Of a stretch of DNA of 64,000 bases, positions 12,540-22,790 are shown piece after piece (position 1 is the first letter of the stretch; every line of letters begins with the position of its first letter). The DNA is from Gnetum montanum. Taxonomy: Eukaryota; Streptophyta; Gnetopsida; Gnetales; Gnetaceae. A model generated the notes under the pieces. The model made no database searches. It saw only the letters and a program-made list of their open reading frames with translations, and was not told where the DNA came from. The position numbers and the translations under genes were made by a program. The DNA lies in contig MNCI01010451.1 in NCBI GenBank assembly GCA_015680685.1, positions 26,337 to 90,336 of the forward strand. The letters run 5' to 3'.

Positions 12540-15345
12540 GCAAACGACCTAAAATTGGATGGGGCCAAGAAGAACAAGCCTAGGTGCAAGCACTAGAAAC
12601 TCATGCAACGGGCCCTCTTTGGGAGAAGCCTGAAGTGGAATCTATTTGACAGATTCTTGAAGAAGAGGTTGCAACTAAAGAATCCCAAAGAGGAGAGGCA
12701 CTAGAGCCCATACCAAGACTTGAGGTCACATTGACACAAGCTTGCCTAGATACGATCAAGCCTCACTATGTCCAACGTTCAATTCTCCAAGAACTGAACT
12801 TTGGACCATTTTTGGAACATGCTCCACCAGAAGTCAAGACATAATTGCAAAGCTCTCCCATGTGGCCAATCATCACTACCAGTGGGGAGTGGTACATGGG
12901 AGAGACATATCTCTTTTGGAATAACAGAAAGGCAAGAGCTACTATGAGAATCTAGGACATTCATATGTCTTACTTGGTAGAAGCTATTACACAGGCTCTT
13001 GGTTTGCTTGATTCTGGCACTCATTTGGTAGAAATCTCCACATAAGAAAACCTTGAGGCAAAAAGGTAGTGGACCCAGTAGTATTATGTGTTTGACCATA
13101 AGGAGTTTGGTGTGCTCACACTGGCGAAGCGTATATACTTCAAGATAGTGACCTATCATCTTAATTCGACGATGAGGCCCAGTAAGGTGATAGCTTTTTT
13201 TGCCTAAGCATGTGCCGCTTTAAGTGGAAAACTCCCTGTTAACCTTCCACATTTAATTTATCTAGGGATACAAAAGCATTTCAAGGAGAATGAATGTGGA
13301 AGGAAAACCCTATTATATTCATGCCTTATCAGAAAACTCTGTAAAAGGACAAGGATAGTTTGCTACGCCAATGATATGATCAGGTAGACTCCCATCACCT
13401 CTTGTTCTAAGATGATGAAGGATAAGATCCCTACCATGTTAAAAGAAGAGGAGCAGTAGCCACCACCTCCATCACCCACTCAAAAAACAACACTAGAGGC
13501 CCGACAGCCATTGAGTACCTGCATGAAATCCGAGAGTAACTCTTGCGTGAGTGGGAGCAATAAGCAAGAACAAGTGGTGGGGATCCATCTATTTACCATC
13601 ATGCAATGAGTCACCTTAATGAAGTGGCTCAAACGATCAACTAGATGAAGGGAGGTGGGCCAATATTCTCATCCCAAAGAATGTAGTTGTCCGCAAAGTC
13701 GAATCATAGTGCCCAAGAGGTGACGATGTCTCTCTCACAACAACAGCAATTTCTAGAAATCTTCGGGAATGCTACTACCTTTTCGGTGCACTTGGAGGAG
13801 GGCGAAGGAGCAACTGTATTGGTGAAAGGGTAGGAGACTGCAGCAGAAGTGGTTGCTAATTAGATTGTTGAAGCTTTGAATGCACTTGTGGTACCTATAC
13901 CAAACGTTTCTACACTCAAAGATGTGCAAATGTTCACAGAAACTATTAGTGGAAGACTGAGTGCAACCTAGCATGAAGAGTTGCTAGATTAACTGGTGGG
14001 AACTAAGCAATGGATTCCAGATATCTTTGATTTTATAAATAACATCACCACAACCCAATCGGAGTTGCTTGAAGCAAAGGGCAAATGCATCATTTTGGAG
14101 GAGCAACTCAAAACGAATCAAGCACAAAACCAACACTTGGCCTTAGAGGTTGCCAAATTAAGAACCCATCTTGCTAATCTTGTGCTCCTCAACCTTGCAC
14201 TAACAAGCGATGAAGCTTTTCAATAGCTTCAAGACAAAATCAAATAGGTTGAGGCAGGGTGGTGATTGTCGTCTTTGACTAGTCCGTGCTCAAGGCCAAA
14301 ACATATTCAATTTAGAAGGACTTGGTCCAGACGAGCTAAGAGAATGAGATGTTGATTGCAAAAAATCATCGCCTACAAAATGTTGATGTGCAGAAACAAC
14401 AAACACAAGAATTCATTCATCAACAGTAGGAGTAACTAGTCAGGGTGAACATTGAGCTTAGAAGATTGGCAGTAGAGAATAGAAATCTCTTTATGGAAGA
14501 AGTCCATGCCTTATGTCAAAAATTTGCGATCGAGATTACCACCTAGAAGAATGAGGCTCTTAAATTTGAAAGAGTTAAGAACCACTACAGAGATCAAGTT
14601 GGCCTACAGAAAGAAGTTAATGAAAGACATATCTAGATGGCTAAGGTAAAAGTTAATGAGACCCTCCAATAACTCTAGCAAATAAAAGAGGTATGACAAC
14701 CTATCAATGATGGGATAGATGCCTATAACAAAGTAGAGATCTGCATGAAGGAGTTGCAAATAGAAGAGATGACCAAATATGTGGAGTCTGCTAATCTCAG
14801 ATATGTAAACCTGGTAATGTTGATTGCCAGATGACCACGATTAGAGCTAGAAAAACATGTGGCCAACTCGTACTTGTTGTACAATGCAGAGTTTAAGCAC
14901 CACGAGACTAAGCAAAAGCTTAAGACTGTAAATGCTAAACTTGAAGTTCTCAGGGTAAGATTCATTAATCAAAGATCAACTATTGAGAACTTAGCCAGAA
15001 AAATGAACAACTACCAGGAACTGCAAAATGCAATCAAGGCGTTCAATATCGAACGCAAACAATTTGCTGCCTGGTTTGTCAATGTCAATGAATTGTTCCC
15101 AACAATGCCCTATCCTTGGGATGTGCCCATTCCAATTCACACTAGTGAAGCTGTGTGGACCATGCACGATCCTAGAAGTAAGAAGGAGAAGATGAAAGCA
15201 TTGTTGGATGCTTTCCATCTTCCATCGGAAGTTGCAATAGCAACAGGACAACCATAACAACCTCAACCACCACATGCGCCCAAAGCAAGAGAAGGTCCCT
15301 TAGAACCACATGAGCCTCCATTTCCTGGGATCATTTAATCTTCTC
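12540..15345 (+). pseudogene. Extra 3' ORF of the gypsy element: plant-transposon-like domain plus coiled coil
   Basis: A decayed ORF between pol and the 3' LTR. From about 12740 one frame reads 'LTQACLDTIKPHYVQRSIL', 'GEWYMGETYLFW', then 'LPVNLPHLIYL' (13229-13264) and 'TLLYSCLIRKLC' (about 13302-13337). This arrangement recalls the helical 'putative plant transposon protein' domain of plant retroelement accessory ORFs. After a linker, long helical pieces follow: 13996-14226 (heptad-like, ELLEAKGKCIILEEQL...) and 14859-15257 (LKTVNAKLEVLRVRF...), ending in a Pro-rich tail. Many stops are present. In Athila elements this position holds an ORF of debated, sometimes env-like, function. I see no clear membrane segment here, so that label is not supported. 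Confidence 0.6.
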
Positions 15346-15545
15346 CATCGTTTTCACACCATTAGAGGAATTTGTGTTTGTCAAATTCTATCCTGGTGTT
15401 CAATTTTGTAGTCCTAAGCATCAAACAATTTTGTAATAATTGTATATCTATACACTTGGGCACTTAGTGATTGTCATATGTTTGTTGTTAGTTAATAATT
15501 CCATATCTTCCCCAATTTGTAAAGAACTCGAGAACGAGTTTTCAT

Positions 15546-16403
15546 TCAGTTATCGTAGATTTGCTACATCGACTAGGCCGCGTCGACGCATGATTTGATA
15601 CGTGAACATGGCCCCATCAACATAGTATCTGTTTTTGCCTATAAATACATGCTCACATGTTGTTTTTATGGCATGTCTTATCATAGTTATAGTGGAGATC
15701 TTACAATTTTGTCATTTGGAAGTTAGAATATTTTTCTAAGTGCCTACAGTAGGAGTCAAGAGTGTACGGATGTTTATTCGAGCATTGTTGTACCTAAGCA
15801 CTGTAATGTGTATGATAATAAAGATGAGCTTTTTGATAAACTTTGTAGCACTTGGAAATAGATTAATTATTTATTTATGCATTTAATGTCATATGTGATT
15901 TCCTTTAATGCTTGAAGTAATTAAATAATTAATTAGGCTAAATTAAGCTAGATTAAGTAGCGATTAATTAAGCACATAAGTACGACCATTTCGAGCATAT
16001 GCTTGGCACTAGGTAATCTTAGTAATGCTCAACATTTGGTAACCCAATAGCACTAAATGTGTTCATGATGTGTACGATAAGTGGGAACCGATGCTTATGT
16101 TAGGATTAGTTGGTTAAGTTAAATTAACAATTAAATTAATTCATTCTTTTCATCCTTTATTTTAAGCACCCAAAACATAAAACATAAAACATAAAAATAA
16201 TAAAAATCATATGCCTCGATTACACTTAATCATATCTTTTATATCACAAATGTAATTGGGAAGACAATGAATGACTATTAGGATACGTTCATTTCCTAGA
16301 GACTAGTATACCAAGAGACATAGAATCCACAGAATTCGACTAGATCATGCATGAACGCTTAATGATTCGTATGGTTGAGCATAGGGGTATTCATCACTCA
16401 TCA
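15546..16403 (+). repeat. 3' LTR
   Basis: Partner of 3422-4283, with the TATA box at 15640-15647 and the CACTCATCA end at 16395-16403. It is followed by ATAAC (16404-16408), the right target duplication. Just upstream lies GAACTCGAGAACGAGTTT, close to a CTCGAGGACGAG block common before gypsy 3' ends. A clean polypurine tract is no longer obvious. Confidence 0.85.
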
Positions 16404-16408
16404 ATAAC

Positions 16409-18149
16409 TTTAGAGATATTAAAAAATAATTCCTTCAATGCCTACGACCAAATGCAATAAGGACCCTTCTCCACCTAAGAAAGACACATGGTATCAACAT
16501 TCTAAATGATGCATCTTAATATTTCAGTAGGTTAAAAAGTATTGATTTCAAGTCATAGTATTGCTACAATTAACTTTAAGTAACATATGCATTGGTTTTA
16601 CAAAAAAATTTCATTGGAAATGATCCAAAAAAGCTTAGGAGTCTATAGTGTTAAACTCAATTCAAAAATAGATATACGAACTTATATGATCAAGCTTGTA
16701 TCATAAGAGAGTGTAATAGTTTGATTAATTAATTGTCTCATTGAAAGTATGTTTCCTATACATGGTAATTCATGTTTTCAATCAAAAATAAAGTTATGTA
16801 TTTCCTTTTTAGTTTAAAAAAGCCTTTTTCATGAAGAACTTCACAACTTTCTCACAATGTGAAACTCAACAGAAAAATTAGAAACAATGCTACGAAATTG
16901 TAGATAGCAATTCCTTCACACATGTAGTGCTAGTAAACTATGAGGCGCAGTTCTCTCATAATTGGAATCTAAAATATAAAAGAAGTGCTAAAATATAAAA
17001 GAAGTGCTAGTAAACTATGAGGGGCAGTTCTCTCATAATTGGAATCTAAAATATAAAAGAAACATTGCCATGAAATTGCACATCGTAGTGTGGTTGCAAT
17101 TTTCAATGTGAATACATGTCCACAGACTGTGCAAGGCATATAGATTCGCACTGTCAATATTTTGTTTCTATTATAAACTACGACATCTTGCAAGTTGCTG
17201 TGGCTTGTTTTAAATTAAAAGTGCAAATAGCATATACTCGCAGCGGAAAATATCATTATGTCGCATACTTTAAAGAATTTTTTAAAAACATGTGCAAGTC
17301 ACATAGACTTGCACCGCAAAAAAATTGCAAATCGCATAGACTCACTGAAATTGAATAAAATATTGGTTCCTAATTGAAAGATATGTTACACGTTCAATGC
17401 AAGTAAATGGTTGAGACTGAAACTATGAAAAACACATCCACAAGCCATATTTTGCACTAATAAAAGTTGTGTTATTCACTTTGCCAATAAATTATGGCTG
17501 CAACCTGCTCTAAGACTGAGAGAATGTACGCAAAGGTAGACAAGACCAAAGAAGCAAAAAATTGTTGCCAATCTGCTCTGTAGTTAAAAAAAAAGAACAA
17601 CAATTGAAAAAAATTACCAACAAAACACAAAAACCATTTACCTAGACGTGCTACTGCCGAGGAAATGGTTTTGCGCTGCTGACGCCTTGGAGCAAAGGGA
17701 CGGAAACCGACTCGGCGACGGACCGGAGCAGAGCAATGGCATGACGGAAGAATGTCGAGCCAATGTTTTTTCCCTCCTTTTGTTATGCCATGATGCACAT
17801 ACCATTTAGATGCCGTTCGAAACACATCATGCATGGGTATGGGCATGCAAGACCCTATGGCATTCACTGTTAGTAACAATAGAATTAACTGTTGCCCTAA
17901 CGACACGGTTCTTACTGTAACTGGCAAATTGTTCAGAATCATGCAAAGAATAGTTCTTGGGGACCTGTAAATTATCTGCCGAACTGCCAATCTGAAAATC
18001 GCCGGCATTGGACCTTCCAAGTCTCTTTAACAGAGCTCGGTCTACCCTTAAATGTTACTGCGTATGTTAGGAGTTGCTTAAGGGGACATCGTATTCTTGG
18101 AAGAGACCACTGTAGTATCCTTTGCAGGAGTTCATATCGATCATCAGCC
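16409..18149. other. Intergenic region upstream of the hydrolase, with a small direct duplication
   Basis: No supported gene. A roughly 57-bp segment (about 16926-16983) recurs at about 17005-17061 with one or two changes (TGCTAGTAAACTATGAGG...). From about 17640 base composition becomes less AT-rich, as expected for a promoter and 5' UTR, but I cannot place a TATA box or start site with confidence. A 182-codon minus-strand frame (17472-18020) looks like chance. Confidence 0.5.
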
Positions 18150-18390
18150 ATGTCAAGTGCGGCAACCATGAGAGAGAAATTTCTGGAATTGCTGGCTAGT
18201 CGGCGTACTGCTTCGGGTAATTTCCCATTTTCAGATACATTTCGCCAGAGCCGTCATATTGGATTCTCACGATTTCAGCTGTTAATTATTTTGATTGGAT
18301 TATTATTGTGCAGTTTCATTAAAGGTGGTTCAATCAAGCCCTGTAAACAATCCTATGTACCAAACGGATTTTGTTCCGGCAGTTTGTGAG
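18150..18390 (+). CDS. Hydrolase exons 1 and 2 (N-terminus)
   Basis: Exon 1 (18150-18216) starts at an ATG and reads MSSAATMREKFLELLASRRT, matching the family's short basic N-terminus with an 'EFL.LL.SRR' motif. It ends in phase 1 before GTAATT. Exon 2 (18314-18390) follows ATTGTGCAG and reads 'VSLKVVQSSPVNNPMYQ...', equivalent to the family's 'PVANPLYQE' block, ending in phase 0 before GTACCG. The intron is 97 bp. Together they give 48 codons with no defect. A second in-frame ATG at codon 7 is an alternative start. Confidence 0.75.
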
Positions 18391-19833
18391 GTACCGCTCA
18401 ATGATATGCAGCCATAATATAATGCTTCGCCCTTCCCTTGTTGTTTTTAATTTTTATAGAAAGAGTACTGTGCAGCGGTAGTATCTTAGTGTGAATTCCG
18501 TCGCAGGTTTTATGCTCTGATGTACCAGCATTTAGCCCACATGTTTAATGTTAAAATTTATCATTAATATGATGGCTAGCTGGAAAATGTTTACTTCCCC
18601 TATTTTGTTGATTTATATGAAGCCAAATGCTCTGTTCGTATAATTCCATCAATCTTCTCCTAGTTTACAAACATTGTCAATTATTATCTGAAATATACTA
18701 GGACCATAATGGTGTGAATTTTTTATTATAACTTGATTATCGGTAGCACTAGCCACCCCATCAAGCTTAATGAACTTAATCCTTTAATCTGAACAGGTAC
18801 GCAATCTTACACAGTCAATGTGGTAGTAGGAGCATTCTATATCTTTTCTAATGAATATCAATTTGCTTGCAAGGTGGCTCTTGCCAAGAATACAGAATGC
18901 AGTATTCATGGTTATCTTTGAAAGCCACACTAGCCTGTCCTGCGTTTTCCACCTAGGACACTTATTCTTGTGAATATTTTAGAAACCTAGTTTGACAAAT
19001 TTACCAGCTATCAGTAGCCATATACCACGACAAGAATTTCTAATCAATATAGCTATATTGCAATGTTGTTAATCCAAGTTTGCCTTGCTGGTAAATTTAT
19101 AATAGGCTTACGTGGAATACTATAGGTGTTGAGGCTGGCCCTTTGGTAGGCCTAGTTTCTAGACCATAACACGAATTATAATCAATTGCTTCAATCAACT
19201 CAACAATTGGGTTCACTTGATAGAACATTCATGTATTCACCAGGCAAAAAAGGAAGATACCCAAAGGGCTTTGGCATGATTTGGATGCTAAGAAAAGCTT
19301 TTACTTGGAAACTACCAGAGCTGAGATTTTAGAAAGAGCACAAATTTCATTAAAACAACATTTCAGTAGTTTTTAAGATTACAGATTAGTGTTGCATGGA
19401 TGGATTCTTAATCCTTAAACTAGACATATGAACAAAACCAGCATCCCACTTTAAGAAAGAATATGTTGACTTTGTCCAGATAACATAGTCAAGGATGAAT
19501 GGCATATTCTCCTCCAAGGGTCCTTTACAGAGTTACCTTAAAATGAGTAATGATAGTTAACTTTTAGAGCTATTCCTGCGTAAAAGATCATGAGGGAATT
19601 TAAGAAACTTGGTTTCCTTGACATGATAATAATTTCACCTTTAGTTTCAATTTTTTGTTTTAGAAGAACTTTTCTCTTGAATAGATTCTTGTTGGCATTT
19701 AGCTTCCAAGAGGTTGTATTGTCTACAATGCAATTTTTAAGAGTGCCTATTCTAGTATGTTCTTAGTTTCTGTCTTAATCACGTTTCTGAATTTCTATAA
19801 CAATCCAACAGAAATACAAAAGACACTTCCACT

Positions 19834-19883
19834 GAGTTGTCTAGTACTTTAAGTAAAGTTGTCTAGTACTTTAAGTAAATTCT
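19834..19883. repeat. Tandem duplication, 24-bp unit x2 (intron 3 upstream part)
   Basis: GTTGTCTAGTACTTTAAGTAAA occurs twice head to tail within about 50 bases. It is probably replication slippage. It lies in hydrolase intron 2. Confidence 0.7.
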
Positions 19884-20352
19884 AGCAGGTATGGTGTAAC
19901 AATTTTACTTTAATCTAATCCTTAGAGGCATCTATATTGCCTGATATTTTAATATCCTTACACATACATTTTCCTTTGATTACAGCTGTAACACAGGGAC
20001 ATTTTGTGTGGGTTACTAGCATGTGAAGCGACAGTTTTTGGTAGGTCATGTTTAAGCCCCACTAAAGTTTGTTGTGGGCATGTAAAAATATACATTCACG
20101 TTTGTGATTGCCACGCAGCTAGCCAGAAATATATTTCCAAACCATGTGACTTTTTTTTGGATCAAGAATTATTAATGCAAAGTAGAAATGGAACAATAAA
20201 AATGTATCTGACTGAGCATTCTTCTTTAGTAGGGATCCATCTCTACTAGATTAGTAATAATTTTTAAATGGCATTGTTTTTCTTCAAAATAATGTGGATT
20301 CTGATAGCTTTCTTATGAGAAAAGAATTTTAAATTTTTTTATGTTAATGCAT

Positions 20353-20428
20353 GCTATGGCAGCTTGTCCCAGGAATACTATTCGTGATTCAGAAGATGCC
20401 TTTGTAGAATTTTTATGTAACCACTGAG
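20353..20428 (+). pseudogene. Hydrolase exon 3, damaged
   Basis: Reads 'AMAACPRNTIRDSEDAFVE', then after a shift of frame near 20405-20409 'NFYVTTE' before a GTATAA donor. This is the family block 'EAM..CP' to 'ENLYL.TE', and the residue spacing from exon 2 to it fits exactly. Two defects are visible. The two bases before the exon are AT, not AG. The exon length (76 bp) is not a multiple of three although both flanking phases are 0, consistent with a 2- or 5-base deletion. A downstream AG (20360-20361) would give a frame that stops. Confidence 0.6.
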
Positions 20429-20769
20429 GTATAATTGCATTCTCTAAAGCTTCATATGTTGAATTTTAGTTACCTAATTGTGTATTAAATTGTCCTTTCC
20501 CTTATTTGTTTGGTCCATCACTCTATTTATACCTATGTTGGGATTCTATTATTTTGATTTATTAATTTTGAATTCCAACGCTTTCTAATACATCATAATA
20601 TTTTATTTGTTAAATTGGGATTTCAAAATTGCCACTTTTTATGGTATGGTTATGTTCCTTGAAAAGCTTGAAACCTATTGTAGCTAGCTTTGTATATTAA
20701 ATGTATATGGTTGCTTTCAATGATATTATTAAATTAGTAATAGTCCAATTAGACTCTTACTTAATGTTG

Positions 20770-21500
20770 ATGGTGTTGTCTTAATTTCAAACTCAATGGC
20801 ACAGTTGCACAAATGCTTAGTATCCTTGATGATTTTTGTCATTATTCAGGAATGAAGGTTAGTGTACCAAAAGCCAAAATCATGATTTGTGGCACAATCA
20901 ATAAGACATACAATTTCACTATAGGAAATGAGCAAATCTTGGGTTACAATGCTCTTGCAATTACAAACGGGATTAATGTGTTGCTCAAAAAGTTAAAAGT
21001 GGTATGAAATCCTTATTTTCCTTAAAAATCAAATGTAAGAAGGAATCTTTTCTGGTCTGGGATGTCTCAAAGCAATTCTATCATGCTATTGTTCAACCAA
21101 CTTTTTTTTTTATAGAAAATAGACAAAATTTAAAAGTTTTTCGTGTTGCATGAATTTAGAGTGAAGAGATAGACATACTATAATATTTTAATTCTTAAAG
21201 CAAAGATTATGCCTTTGGAAGTGAAAGCTATTTATGGATTTAGAGCCTCCATTCATAATCTCTTTGAGTTCCCATTGGATAAATGCTCCAAAAATGGTTA
21301 TGCTAGCAACCCAAGATAAAGAGGATGGTTTCATGAAGACATTTTATTACTCAATAAATGAAATATTCCAGAGTACATTCTTTGTTCTGATTCCAGAGTA
21401 CATTCTTTGTTCTGATTCTAAGTATGTTCACAAAATAGTGAAACAAATAGTATTTCAAAAACTTCTGGAAATTGTAGAATAAAAGAAATATTTCTATTTG
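20770..21500 (+). mobile_element. Non-LTR retrotransposon fragment (RT C-terminal part)
   Basis: Reads 'LSILDDFCHYSGMKVSVPKAKIMICG' (20813 onward), the block that follows the YADD box in LINE reverse transcriptases ('L..F...SGL.VN..KTK.M'). Shifted pieces like 'SLFSLKIKCKKESF', 'FYHAIVQPT' and 'LPLEVKAIYGF' match the downstream thumb region. It has no start, no intact frame and no tail. A 26-bp unit is duplicated near 21370-21420. It resembles the fragment at 31395-32100. Confidence 0.65.
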
Positions 21501-21860
21501 AATAGTACTAGGGGAAGCCTTAATTCAAAGGCAAATAATTTAGGTGTCGTTATTCCCCATCATTTGTGGTACCCAATTAGTAGAGCATGAATAGGATTTC
21601 ATCATTTGTGAGTTAAAATAAGTGGATGCCTCAAAATTTCTTGGTAAGAATGAATATGCTTACTATGTAATACAAATAGCATTGAATATGAAGAGCACAC
21701 TTTCCGACAATGCCCCTACATTTGAGCATAATACATATAAGTGGGATATTACAATTACAAATTTGGTTAATGTGTTCCAAATGTTAACAAGAACACTTGG
21801 TATTTTTTTAATAATGTTTCAAAACTCATAGCATGCATATTTCTAATAGGGCCCCCTAGT

Positions 21861-22790
21861 TGAGACCACACAAGCTCTATCAATAGTATATGTAGTGAAT
21901 TGGTTATAAGCACCAAAGATGATGAAATACACTTGTGTTCAATAAATAAAATGTTATGATACATATAATATAAATGAAGAAACTTGTGTTGCCATTATAG
22001 GGAGATAAGATTTCTATAATTTTATATATTTTATAAATGTAAAGCATAAAGCAATAATTAAATCTCATTGCAATTCCTTATGAGATAGGTGAAACACAAA
22101 AATCTAATATGCACATAAATCGTGTTACAATCCCTGATGCAATAGGTGTGGCACTAACACATGAAAGTAATAAAATATCCTTAGTCATAACCTCAATGGG
22201 CCTACATCATTTCGGACAGGTATGACCTCATTGATCAAAGTTCAATCATCACAAGCTTCACACAACTACATTGATCTATCTAAAAGAATTAATTTAATTA
22301 TAATTTTAAAATCTAGAAAATAATATCATTAATTAGATATTATCATCAAAGTTCAATAAAATAAAATTGGAAAATTAAAGAAAATTAAATTTAGCTTTAT
22401 TTATTGCATAAACACTTGACTTCACATTGACCAAATGGTTCTAGGTTGCAAAAGCATGGTAACACTCTAATAGAGTTTCGCTACATGGTGAAGCAACGAC
22501 CCAAAACACATAACCAAAATAAACTGCACACTTACCTAAGGAAAGATGAGAAACTTTTTACCTCAAACCATAAAGAAAAAAATTAAGAAATTAATGATCC
22601 CTTTGTGCTTTCCCCCTTGGGTATTTATGATTTTCTAGGTTATAATGGAAGTGAGGTAGTGCACCAGGTGAAGTTGTGCACAAGGTGAGGCAATGCACCA
22701 TGTGAGGTGCTACACTAGATGAGGTAATGCATTAGGTGAAGTCGCATACAAGGTGAGGTGTTGCACAAGGTGCACACTAGTAATGATGTA
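21861..22790 (+). repeat. Probable LTR, left copy of a non-autonomous element
   Basis: From TGAGACCACA (21861) onward this segment aligns with 26160-27240 for several hundred bases. Shared blocks are GTAGTGAA-TGGT-GTAA, AAAATGTTAT-TACATATAATA, ACCTCAATGG-CCTACA, ATCTATCTAAAAGAATTAA and AATAAACACTTGAC-like runs. The right end is blurred by a degenerate tandem repeat of AGGTGAGGY-NTGCAC-type units (22650-22780). Confidence 0.6.

Larger units (their letters stand above)
3422..16403 (+). mobile_element. Ty3/gypsy LTR retrotransposon, Athila/Tat type, complete but dead (about 13 kb)
   Basis: Two LTRs of about 860 bp (3422-4283 and 15546-16403) bracket gag-pol remains in the gypsy order protease, RT, RNase H, integrase. 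A long 3' region carries an additional ORF. The ATAAC target duplication flanks both ends. The primer site fits tRNA-Asp, as in Athila/Tat/Ogre elements, and the RT motifs (YSGYNQI, FMDDFS) match that lineage. All frames are interrupted by many stops and shifts, and the LTRs differ at many positions, so the insertion is old and inactive. The long space between integrase and 3' LTR (over 5 kb) is typical of Athila/Tat elements. Confidence 0.88.

Noticed and set aside
15500-15546. Polypurine tract before the 3' LTR
   Set aside because: No clean purine run remains; only an A/G-rich GTAAAGAACTCGAGAACGAG, too weak to annotate as a separate site.
17472-18020. 182-codon minus-strand frame upstream of the hydrolase
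   Set aside because: No recognisable domain; probably a chance frame in a less AT-rich region.
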